Made by a program: the position numbers and the translations under genes. A model generated the notes under the pieces. It was not told where the DNA came from and did no database searches. It was given only the letters and a program-made list of their open reading frames with translations. Below, one piece after another: positions 26,783 to 35,800 of a stretch of DNA of 64,000 nucleotides. Each line of letters starts with the position of its first letter. Positions within the stretch are counted from its first letter, which is position 1. This DNA comes from Daphnia pulex (Eukaryota; Arthropoda; Branchiopoda; Diplostraca; Daphniidae): positions 1,364,001-1,428,000 of the forward strand of contig NC_060018.1 in assembly GCF_021134715.1 (NCBI RefSeq), given 5' to 3'.

Positions 26783-27239
26783 ACTCAACTTTACCATTCT
26801 GAACTTTCAAAGAAAATCGGCCAGGAAAATTCTCGATTTTTTCCAAATTTTGGATTTCTTTAGAAACAGATAGAATTTTGAAGTAATCTTTATTAATAAT
26901 TAAGTTTTAAAGCTTTCAAAAAATTTCAAATGGTTTGCGCAAGGTTTGGACGTGTTTTTTGAAACCGATTTTATTAACACTTTACATTTACATGAGGAGT
27001 TCGTTTGGAGGAAAGAAAGTTTATGAAATCCCCCACCAGGTGCCACTGCAGTTTAACAACAACAATGGCTGCCATTTCTCCACATCATGCTCCACATTGA
27101 TTAGTGCTAAGTGTCACGTTTCGAGTATGAGATGAACATTTTTTAAAAAATGTTTGTTTTAGCAGATTAATTATTGTCAGTCTTCATAGTTCGTTTTCTT
27201 GTAGATTCTGTGAAAGTCGTGCTGGTATTGCGACCATAT

Positions 27240-27880
27240 CTAAAGGGATTGTGGCCCAGTTAAAGCGTGGTTAAAGTGAGTACTATAACTGAACCCAGAG
27301 AAAAGAAGAAGAAGGTAATGCAAGTCCTCGTATGTCTTTTTACAAGTACTGTAGATCAAGAGTATTCTTTCTAAGAATAGTGTAATCCCACGTGAAAGGT
27401 GAATTGAATGATTCAAGCTGTTTCTCTTGCTAACAGTTGTAAAAGTAGTGAAGTAGTGAGTAATGCTGGTGATACTAGCATATTTAAAGTTAACTCGGTT
27501 CAAGTGAGTGCCAAGTGTTAACTCCACCTTAAGAAAAGAACACAAGTCATCATATATCTTCTTACATAATAGTTTTTCTTCCTTGTCAATTTAATACTTT
27601 GAATTTTTATTTCTTGACATCTAATATATTTCCACATGAAGAATAGCTATTAGTATTAATGTTTTATTTTTTAACAGCAAAATGTCTGTGTGAAAGGAGA
27701 ATTTAATGATCCAGGTTGTTCTTCTATTAGCAGTTGACAGTTGTAAACAAAGTAAATAAGAGTTAGACAAATGCAAAATCTAACTGAAATTCCCTGCGTG
27801 TATGTTTTATTGTGAAGTATAAATCAATTCCTGTCATTGTCTTTCAGGTCATGATCAGAATTATTGAAAATATTCTGCCC
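27240..27880. repeat. Diverged tandem repeat units of roughly 240 bp
   Basis: Blocks such as GTGAAAGGTGAATTGAATGAT (27397 region) and GTGAAAGGAGAATTTAATGAT (27693 region), each followed by a TTGCTAACAGTTG- or TTAGCAGTTGACAG-like segment, recur in the same order. Each is preceded by an AAGAAAAGAA...CAAGTC segment. This supports two to three old tandem units; unit borders are approximate. Confidence 0.5.
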
Positions 27881-28164
27881 AAGGAATGACGCCTTAAACG
27901 ATGAAATTGCGGAGGCGATCTTCAACAGTATTGCGTAACAATATTGCGTAAGTATGCAGTTTTTTGGGTCATTTTAGTTCGTCTTGATTAGCTAGAGTTT
28001 TAGTTAGTCTCGATTAGCTAAAGCAGGGATCGTTTTCATTTGAGTTTTAAATTTTCAACATTTCTTGTTTGCAGCGCTAATTGGCTAAAGCATGCCTTTC
28101 ACTTTCAGCTGTAGGAAACATAAGTTTAAGTTACTTTTACTTTAAACAATTCTAAAGAAATTAA

Positions 28165-28400
28165 TTGGCAGCTAACTTAAGATAATGTTGTAGATAATTT
28201 ATCGTAAATTTTCAGGCAACAAAGTTCACTTGTTAGATTTTGGATAATTGCGATAATTTGCTCTTTTTGTTTACTTCCGGTTTCTAAATTAGTTAATAGT
28301 TCTGTAAATATTCATTTGACACACAAAAGAACCAGATTTTCGTAATCTTCGTCAAATTTCAAAACATAGTTTTACTTGCTCATAGGGCTACTTTATTGTG
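28165..28400 (-). repeat. Dispersed repeat copy related to the 33.4-kb inverted repeat
   Basis: Shares AACAAAGTTCACTTGTTAG, a TTACTTCCGGTTT block and an ACACAAAAGAACCA...TTCGT...CGTCAAATTT block with the right arm (reverse complemented) of the structure at 33190-33615. It looks like an old copy of the same non-coding repeat family. Confidence 0.6.
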
Positions 28401-29116
28401 GCAGAAACGCGTTGTTCATGTAACAGGGTGAATTTTTTCCTCTTTTGTTCATGCAGCATAAACGACACGCGAAAGGTTCCGGCGGTCATCAACTATTCAA
28501 GATGGTAGACATGCCAATGTAAAAGACAGGGTAAGGGTAGCTCCTGTAAATGTTATTCATTTATGTTAAATAGCTGCTAGTAGGATCTTATTGTTGATTT
28601 GCGGTTACAAAATCCATAGGCCTAGAGTTCAGGTATTGTCAATCAATCATTCGATTTGTGCTTTAGATTCTCCTAAATCAGTTGTGGAAATACGATTTTT
28701 TCCCCCGCTTCTCCTGGATGGTTATTTAGGATCATTTAAGTTCATTTTTGAGTTAGCGTTGTGAACGTAGCGGACGAACTCTGACAGTCTATCGAGCTTT
28801 AGCAATTTCGTCAAATTTCTTATTTTATTAATTTTATTCAACCGTTTTGTGAGAAGCTTCGATTTGTATTTTTTTTTTAAATTAATAATTTACCTTTTTT
28901 TTTAATCTCTATTTTGAGATTTTTTGCTCCGGTTGCAAGTGCAAGGGTCATGTGTTTGAAACTTAGATAAGGATGCAGTAGAATATTTTCAAAAAAGCCA
29001 ATTGTTCAAACGGTTCGAAATTGAAGATTTATTCATTCACTGAATAAATGAGTCAAATGACTCAAATGTCAATTGGCATAAAGTGACTAAAGTTTAAGCC
29101 ATTATCATTTATGATT

Positions 29117-29525
29117 TGATATTTATTTTGATATTGGTTTTTGTAGACCCATCCCCAGCAACGTCAACCTGCAGAAAAAAAAGCCCAAAAAGGCCAGTTT
29201 CTATGGCCTTCAGACTCGAAGATCGCGGAGATAATTACGTAAACTGGCATGGTTAGAGGTTGGGTGAGAATGGCACGTTTTTCAACATTATCAAGCAGGT
29301 AGAATAGCCGCAAGGGTAAGCTATTTGGTATTCATTTTGATATTTTGGTTTTTGTAGACCCATCCCCGGCAAAGTCACCTGCAGAAGGAAAGGCCAGTTT
29401 GCATTCCAATTGAAGGTCATGGAGATCATTACATAAAAGGTGTTATGCAGTGGTGTAGAGGTTGGGTGAGAAAGGGACGTTTTGCATCATTATCAAAAAG
29501 GTAAAAAAGCCGCAAGGCATAAGAG
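29117..29525. repeat. Tandem duplication, two units of about 205 bp
   Basis: Two units (about 29117-29322 and 29323-29525) share, in order, ATTTTGATATT, GTTTTTGTAGACCCATCCCC, CACCTGCAGA-like sequence, GGCCAGTTT, TAGAGGTTGGGTGAGAA and an ATTATCAA...GCCGCAAGG block. They are diverged by scattered substitutions and small indels. The duplication lies just upstream of the first TATA promoter of the YYTTKAP cluster. Confidence 0.8.
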
Positions 29526-29544
29526 GAGGGGTGAGAAAAAGTCG

Positions 29545-29580
29545 TATAAAAGGCGAGAGAAAATTTGACAGGGATCAGTC
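29545..29580 (+). promoter_or_regulatory. TATA box plus initiator of YYTTKAP copy A
   Basis: TATAAAAGG at 29545-29553 is followed, with the A of the initiator about 32 nt from the first T, by TCAGTC at 29575-29580, a good arthropod Inr. The sequence after it (GAGCGAGTATCTCCGACACG and onward) is reused in the other copies, so it is a shared 5' UTR. Confidence 0.7.
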
Positions 29581-29800
29581 GAGCGAGTATCTCCGACACG
29601 GCAACAGCTGCATTCTTCGTCGTAATATCAGTTCGTTATCATGGGTAATTTTGAGTCGGAAATCTATTCTATCTTTGTTGTTAGTTGTTCATACGACTAG
29701 TTACATTCGAAAAATAATTTCCAATTGTTTATTGCATAGTTAATTATGGTGTTGTGTTGCTGTTGGGTGTCGTATCGTTGATGTCGACCACGAGAGAAAA
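29575..29800 (+). pseudogene. YYTTKAP-family copy A, truncated to its 5' end
   Basis: The shared 5' UTR leads to ATGG at 29641-29644, followed by a GTAATT donor. Sequence near 29740-29782 resembles the start of the second exon (hydrophobic signal peptide, VVLLLGVVSLM-like, frame disturbed). It then stops and runs directly into copy B upstream sequence. Only this copy keeps both a TATA box and an initiator ATG, but it has no tyrosine-rich body, so it is probably non-functional or encodes only a short peptide. Confidence 0.55.
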
Positions 29801-29833
29801 TCTTACAGAAGGAAAGAGAAAGGGCAACAGAAG

Positions 29834-30406
29834 TCAATCGAGTGAGCATCTCCGACCCGGCAACAACTGCATTCTTCGTCGCATCATCAGGTCGCAATTA
29901 CGGTAAATAAATATTCTGTATTTCTACATGGAATTTTGTATCAATTTCTATTTTTTCTATCTGATAATCTGTCCGTTATTTTTTGAATATTTCATATTGT
30001 CTGGTTAACTATGCCGTCGTGCTGCTATTGGATGTTGTATCGTCGATGGCTGGGTCGACCACTGGTGTACCGATGTCTCCTGGATAAGGCGGATACCAAC
30101 CTGCAACGCCGCCGCCTTACTACACAACAATATACGTAACGACCAGTTACTACACCGAGGTTGCACAGTTTGGTTTACAGTTAAACCACCAAGGATCCAG
30201 ATTATTACACCACAACTTGTGCTGCTCCTCGAGCTACACTACCAAAGCGCTAGAGTACTACACCGGGGCTCCTAAGTACTACACCACCAAGGCACCTAAG
30301 ACTACGCAACTACGTATGCTGCCCCAACCTACGACACCGAGGCTTCAGCTTATTACACCACCAAAGCTGTCGAATACTACACAGGAGCGCCGAAGTACGA
30401 TAGAAA
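29834..30406 (+). pseudogene. YYTTKAP-family copy B, broken
   Basis: The Inr-like TCAATC and 5' UTR are kept, but no TATA box is seen. The initiator position reads ACG where copy A has ATG. The second exon (from about 30010) encodes the hydrophobic signal-like segment and GVPMSPG, then an in-frame TAA at 30085-30087, followed by GYQPATPPPYYTT and decayed YYT, TKAP and EYYTGAPKYYTTKAP repeat blocks in shifting frames. It ends abruptly at the 5' UTR of copy C. The family looks like secreted Tyr/Thr/Pro repeat proteins; their function is unknown to me. Confidence 0.65.
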
Positions 30407-32287
30407 TCAGTCGAGTGAGTTTCTCCGACACCCATCACGGCAGCCCCGAAGTTTCGAATAAACTTCGCTTCAAACAGTGGAACGGCAATCAGTGAAGGTG
30501 AGCTCTTTATTATTGGAATTATGTGGAACATGTACTAATGACTTGTTTTCCTTCCTTGTCTGTTTTACGAACAAGAATTCTACTGCAATCGCGTCGAATT
30601 GAATAGCAACGATAACACATTCGTACGTGTACACCGTGTTAAACTTGACATGGTTGGTCGGAAAGCCAAACTTAACGATGGCGGTACCATCACCTACGAC
30701 AAGTGCGTTATTGCCACAGGTAAACATTTTATTCCAAAAGAAATTCGTCTTTAAAAGTCTCAATGATTACACCTTTATGGAATGTTGAATAACTTTGATA
30801 ATCTTCCTGCTCGATAGTATCTAAGAGTCTATTTAAACTGCTAGCAATTTATTTCTGTGAATTAGTTCTACGAATAGAATTAGTTCTACGAATTCCTCTA
30901 AAAATGGCCTTTATTTTCTTGTTAGGTGGTAAACGAAAATCTTTTCCAATCCCTGAGCGGTGCCCTTAAAGATGCCCACAAGCACGTAACGCTATTCCGC
31001 AACATCGATGGCGGTAACATAGGCCGAGTTCTCCCTAAATATTTGAGCCAATGGATAACCGAGCACGATCGAACGTCTGGTTGGTAAGAATCCTTGAACA
31101 TTTTATTTCATATAAATTGTAATACTTGTGACTAAAACTTAACCAACATTGACTGCTCTGATGTTGTTGTTAGATAGTATATGAAGTTCTTGTTAAATTA
31201 GATTCTAATTATTGGGTATGGACTTTATTTTTTACTAGGCTGGAGATGTTGCGTCTGTTTGTGATATCAAATTGGGTCGTCGTCGTATGGAACATCATCA
31301 CTTTGCTGTTGTATCAGGGCGATTGCTGGAGAGAAGAATACTGGCAACGAAACATGGATGAACAACTGCAGTGCACTGTCACCAAGTGCATTCTTCGTCG
31401 TATTATCAGTACGCAATCGGGTAAATATTCTGTTTCATGGAGTTTGCATCAATTTTGTTTTTATCTGTTAATGTACCATATTGAATATTAATGTTCAAAT
31501 CAATTACCGCCTATTTGATTGTAGTGTCGTGCTGTTGCCGTTTGTCGTATCGTTGAAGGTTGGGTCGATCACTGGTGTACCCATGTCTCCTGGTTATGGC
31601 GGATACCAAAGCACCACGCCATCGCCTTGCTACCCAACGACAACATTCGCACCAACCGGCTACTACACTGAGGGCCACAATTACTACACCACCAAGGCTC
31701 CAGAGTATTACACCGCAACTAATGCTGTCCCAAGCTAAATCACCGAAGATCCTGAGTACTACGCCGAGGCTCCCAAGTATTACTCAGTTCCTAGCTACTA
31801 CACCGAGGCTTCAACTTATTACACCACCAAAGCGGCTGAATACTACACCGAGCCGCCCAAGTACTTCACCACCAAGGCTCCAGAGTATTACACCACAACT
31901 TGTGCTTCCCCGAGCCGCTACACCGAAACCCCGAAGTATTACTCTGCCCCAAGCTACACAAATACAACTGAGGCGTCCAAGTATTACGCAGCCCCGACTT
32001 ACTACACAGCGGCTGCTCCTTCGTACTACGTTGAATCGGAATACTACACCGAGGCTCCAGTTTACTACACCACAACCTACGCTACACCTAGCTACTACAC
32101 CGAGGCCCTACACTACCAAGGCACCCGAGTATTATAAAACTACTTAAGCTGTTCCGACCAACTACACCGAACCTCCGAAGTATTACTCTATCGGTCTATC
32201 CAGATTTACTACACCACCAAGGCACCTGAATATTACACCACACCCTACGCTTCTCCAACTTATTACAGGGACGTTTCTAAATACTAG
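30407..32287 (+). pseudogene. YYTTKAP-family copy C, interrupted by an AIF gene fragment
   Basis: The 5' UTR starts at TCAGTC 30407, is cut after CTCCGACAC (about 30431) and resumes at TGCATTCTTCG (about 31387). The initiator ATG is lost near 31420. Exon 2 (from 31525) encodes a hydrophobic segment, GVPMSPGYGGYQ and a long body of YYTTKAPEYYTT, YYTEAPKYYS and similar units. An in-frame TAA lies at 31736-31738 and a frame change at about 32105. A shifted-frame TAA lies near 32145-32147, and the body ends at TAG 32285-32287. AATAAA follows at 32380-32385. The body is still largely readable, so decay is recent. Confidence 0.75.
30432..31386 (+). pseudogene. Apoptosis-inducing factor (AIFM1-like) gene fragment, intron-containing
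   Basis: Four blocks match the AIF oxidoreductase in order: LRFKQWNG (30461-30496), KLNDGGTITYDKCVIATG (ending 30719), ALKDAHKHVTLFRNID joined to GRVLPKYLSQW (30926-31083), and [20 protein letters not shown] then FAVVSGRL (31239-31340). Between the blocks, GT...AG introns remain (30720-30925 and about 31084-31238), so this is a DNA-level copy and not a retrocopy. A stop follows FKQWNGNQ, a frameshift precedes FQSLSG, and the segment between TLFRNID and the GNMG-type motif is deleted, so it is a pseudogene. In intact AIF these segments belong to the FAD/NADH-binding fold of a mitochondrial flavoprotein. Confidence 0.85.
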
Positions 32288-32379
32288 AGTCGAATTTTCA
32301 AATTTAATAATTATGTTCAGATTTGTCGGTAATATCTTAATAATAACTAGTCACTGGGAATTGTTGATCTTTAAAGAGA

Positions 32380-32385
32380 AATAAA
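32380..32385 (+). terminator. Poly(A) signal AATAAA downstream of YYTTKAP copy C
   Basis: Canonical AATAAA about 93 nt after the terminal TAG of copy C, a typical distance. Confidence 0.5.
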
Positions 32386-32629
32386 TTTTGTTTAACCTGG
32401 GTAATCATTTTGTACGACTTCTCTTGCCACCTAAAATCTGGAGATGACCTATAACTTATGTAAAACTTCAAAATTGTAAAAAATATACAAGTCGTGAACT
32501 AAACATTTTTTTATTATAAGTTATAAGACACAGCAAACAAAAACATTAAAAGGAATTGCTTTATTGTCCCACCTCCACCCACAATTCCACCACATTTTAC
32601 AATCACATACATACATACACTTAAGTTAA

Positions 32630-32938
32630 CCCGTTGGCTGCCACGCCATACAACCCGTAGGTTGTTCTCTACTACTCTACGCGCCACGTCTGAAGGATCC
32701 GTGACCAAAGTGGGACTTGCCATTGCTGACAAGTCCGGGCTGACACGGTGACAGGAGAATCCATCACCGTATCGACAAGGGGGAAGTCCCTATAGTGCAT
32801 TGCCTTATCAGGCGCCTTGCGGCAAGTTTTGGGCTGGTGCGACTTTCCGACCCCGCGGCATGAAAACCACGAGACCGAACAGCGCACGCAGCCCGTGCTA
32901 AGGAGCTAGGGGAGGACAAAGGCGTGGCAGACAACGGG
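32630..32938. mobile_element. piggyBac-like non-autonomous element (MITE), 309 bp
   Basis: The termini are CCCGTTGGCTGCCACGCC and, inverted, CCCGTTGTCTGCCACGCC (17 of 18 match). The element is flanked on both sides by TTAA (32626-32629 and 32939-32942). TTAA target duplication and CCC...GGG ends are the hallmark of piggyBac-family transposons. The interior has no transposase frame, so it would depend on a transposase supplied from elsewhere. Confidence 0.85.
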
Positions 32939-32942
32939 TTAA

Positions 32943-34900
32943 CTAACACAAACACAAACATATTACTAACAACAAATGATGATCCGCGCTGACACTTTGG
33001 AGATACCGGCGACGTTATGGTGTCCATCTTCTCGAAATTTCCTCTGCATTACCTGAATAAAGAGAAAACAATTCTTATTTACTGACATGCCAATAAAAGT
33101 TACATAATACAGAAAGAAACCATAATCAGGTTTTTTAGCTCAAAGATTTAAATATGCAATTTTTTAAAGTTTAAATCAAGCTTGCAATGTTGAGAACTGT
33201 TAAGAGAACAAAGCTCACTTGCTAGTCTTTAAAAAAAATTCCGGAAGTATACCGGAAGTAACCACAGCGCCTCAACCATTGAGCTGTCGTCAAATTAAAC
33301 CACATATTCGTGATCCCCATGAAATTTGGGGTCGATTAGGTGTGATTTAAACGAAATCCAAAATTTGGCCAAAATCGAGAATTTTCCTGAACTATAGTTC
33401 AGGAAAATTTTCGAAACCGGAAGTACGAATACGTAAAAAACATAACATGAACTTTACCACAAATTTGACGAGGATCACGAATATGTGGTTCTTTTGTGCG
33501 TCAGATCAATATTTACTAAACTACAGACAAAATGAGAAAACCGGAAGTAGAAAAAAAAACACATTTTTAAAAATCTAACAAGTGAGCTTTGTTGGGGGAA
33601 TAGTTATCGTTAGTTATCACTAAATATTTCAACAAAATAACTGCCAATAAATGTTTAAAAAGATGTGCAAAGTAACTGAAACTGACTGTTTTGACAGCTG
33701 CAAATTTTCAAAAAGCCATCTAGCGTTAGAAAAAAGAAACTTCCAAGTAAAACTTTGTTTGCGCGCAAGAAGGGCCTGATTTTGGAATTATTACACAGAC
33801 ACAGAGTTTAACGCAACTATATTATTAGTAGATAATCTACGAAAGTAAGTCAATTGTCGGGTACCTGGGCATAATCCCGTGGTGAGAAACTGTAGGTGTG
33901 TATCAGCAAAGGGTAGCGACCACTGAAGTGTTCCAACTCGTCGGTGAAGTAAGACACTCGTCGGTGAAGTTGTAGCAGCAAAAGCAGTGAAGCTAGATGA
34001 GTGTACGACGGGAAGATAAGGATGGAGCAGAACGTTGCTGGATGTCCCTCTTCCTTCATGGACAAAGGTCAGCATTGGCTTAAGGATCTATTACGTGCTC
34101 TGTAAAAAAAAATGTATTGCATTAATGAATTGAAAATATAACAGTTAATAAAGCATTTCAATCTTTACCTATACTAAGAAGCACACTGAAGATTTTCATG
34201 TTAAAAACCGCAAAAATGGAACCACAGCAACCAACAGCTTACTCCTTAGGTGTAAATTTCCTGATGCTAACGAAAGTGTCATGAAGTATTGCAGTAGCGT
34301 GGTGATAGGTTATATTGATGCTTACCTTTATCATATGGGTGAATGGTGCTGAATTTAGTATGGCATTTGACGTGGTGTGGTTGGTGTGGTAGCTGTAATG
34401 GGGAAATACCTTGTCTCCACACATTTGTATTCCACGATATGTGAGCTTCACACATGAGTTTTAGGCTTTTGACAACATGATGGGTCTATTGGAGGGAAAG
34501 TGACTGAGCGCTAAGTCAGCTTTTTGGAATGACTGACAGTATGCATCTAAAATTTGAAGAAATAAGTTGGTACAGCATAAAAATAAGGAAATTAGGTCAA
34601 GATAAACCTACATATGATACGAAGTTCAATTTGGTACATGAAATCACAGGAATATAAGTATTAATTAGCATCCAATTGTTTCGCCCATTTTGCCTCTTTT
34701 CACGATGTAAAAACAACAAAGGCGACACTAGCGACATCTGGGCATGAGTTTTGAAGTTGGTTGCACAGTCGCAGCTCAAATTATCGGAATTCCGGAGTTC
34801 TATTGTCGCGTGTGGAGTACTACTGTAGAGCACTGGAGTTCTACTGTCGGGTATTTTTGAATAAAATATTGCGGTTCTATTGTCGGCATAGAATCATCGG
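32943..34900. other. Intergenic, repeats only, no gene recognised
   Basis: Holds the inverted repeat at 33190-33615 and short open frames without recognisable domains. A short duplication of CTCGTCGGTGAAGT near 33928-33970 and imperfect copies of GTTCTATTGTCG near 34797-34885 are present. Confidence 0.6.
33190..33615. repeat. Large imperfect inverted repeat with a central palindrome
   Basis: The arms share AACAAAGCTCACTTG(C/T)TAG, poly-A/T next to CCGGAAGTA, and CCACATATTCGTGATCC...AAATTTG in opposite orientation. The centre (33380-33409) is a perfect 30-bp palindrome. The arms are interrupted by non-matching spacers. It resembles a foldback element or two head-to-head copies of the dispersed repeat also seen near 26.8 and 28.2 kb. 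No terminal target duplication was identified. Confidence 0.75.
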
Positions 34901-34931
34901 TTTAAGTCCAGAATGAGGCCCTATCATCAAA

Positions 34932-35510
34932 GTGTCAGAGCTGGAACGCATCAAATGCGAAAACAGCCTCCTAGACCTAAACGCAATCTTGGAATTTGTC
35001 AAAGATAGTCTTGCAGAAAAGCTGACAAAAAACGACGAATTAACTTCTCCTAATTTTGAACTGGAAAGCGAAAAATCTTTGCTAAAGCTAGATAATGACA
35101 ATCTGAAGAAGGAGGCTGAAGATTCCCAAAAGGAACTTGAGAGATTGAAACAAAGTATCCTCTTGGCTGTCCTGAAATTTTTAATTCTCTTGTGTTCCTA
35201 GCAAAAATCGACAAAGTTGGCTGAAGAGCAAGTGGAGGCACTATCGGAAGCTCTGGCTGCACTGCAAGAAGCAGTTAAACATACCAACGACGCAGCTAAA
35301 GCAACGAAAACAGAAAGCGAATCGATGAATTCCCTCGCGACTAAAACCGAAGCAGAACGTAAAAAGAGAACTTGGATAGGAAAACAGCTTGACTAGCGCA
35401 AGACCAGAACCGAAAGTCACAGTACGAAGATGGGTACGCGAATATGCTGGAAACAACAGGAATCAAGATGGTGGAAAGGGCCAAAAATCTCCAAGATCAA
35501 TAAGCGAACA
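34932..35510 (+). pseudogene. Broken coiled-coil protein gene fragment
   Basis: An open frame at about 34932-35154 encodes a Glu/Lys/Leu-rich coiled coil (ELERIKCENSLLDL, LKKEAEDSQKELERLKQ). A second block from about 35202 continues in the same style (KLAEEQVEALSEALAALQ) but cannot be joined to the first by GT-AG splicing without a frame break. A stop follows GKQLD at about 35392, after which the coiled coil resumes in another frame (QYEDGYANMLETTGIKMVE). There is no ATG at the start. This looks like a degraded copy of a long coiled-coil gene; the parent family is not identified. Confidence 0.6.
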
Positions 35511-35682
35511 ACATAAAAGCAAAAGGCAAAGCGCTGAAAAAAGAAAGCTAAAACACTTTCACGGAAATAACTCAATGACTCAATTCATTCTGATTTGCTA
35601 CTACGACCTTAAAAGAAATTTGTATTGTTGATCTAGTAAATATATTCACTTTCCGAAATTATATTTGCTGGTAGAAGTATTT

Positions 35683-35688
35683 TTTATT
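35683..35688 (-). terminator. Poly(A) signal of ERCC5
   Basis: AATAAA on the minus strand, about 113 nt beyond the ERCC5 stop codon. Confidence 0.6.
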
Positions 35689-35800
35689 GGTATTACTTCA
35701 CACAGTGCCCCGCGTTGGTAAGGGAAAAAGGATATCGTTTAAAAACCAACAAGCAAGTAAAGGCAAAGACCTGCGGTGTCTGTGTTACCGATGCTCTGAT

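Larger units (their letters stand above)
26359..29112. other. Intergenic repeat-rich region, no gene recognised
   Basis: After the EPB41L4A 3' UTR, AT-rich sequence carries a 29-bp tandem duplication (26725-26782), fragments of the dispersed repeat that forms the inverted repeat near 33.4 kb (about 26815-26865 and 28165-28375), and diverged tandem units at 27240-27880. Open frames are short and unrelated to known proteins. Confidence 0.6.
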
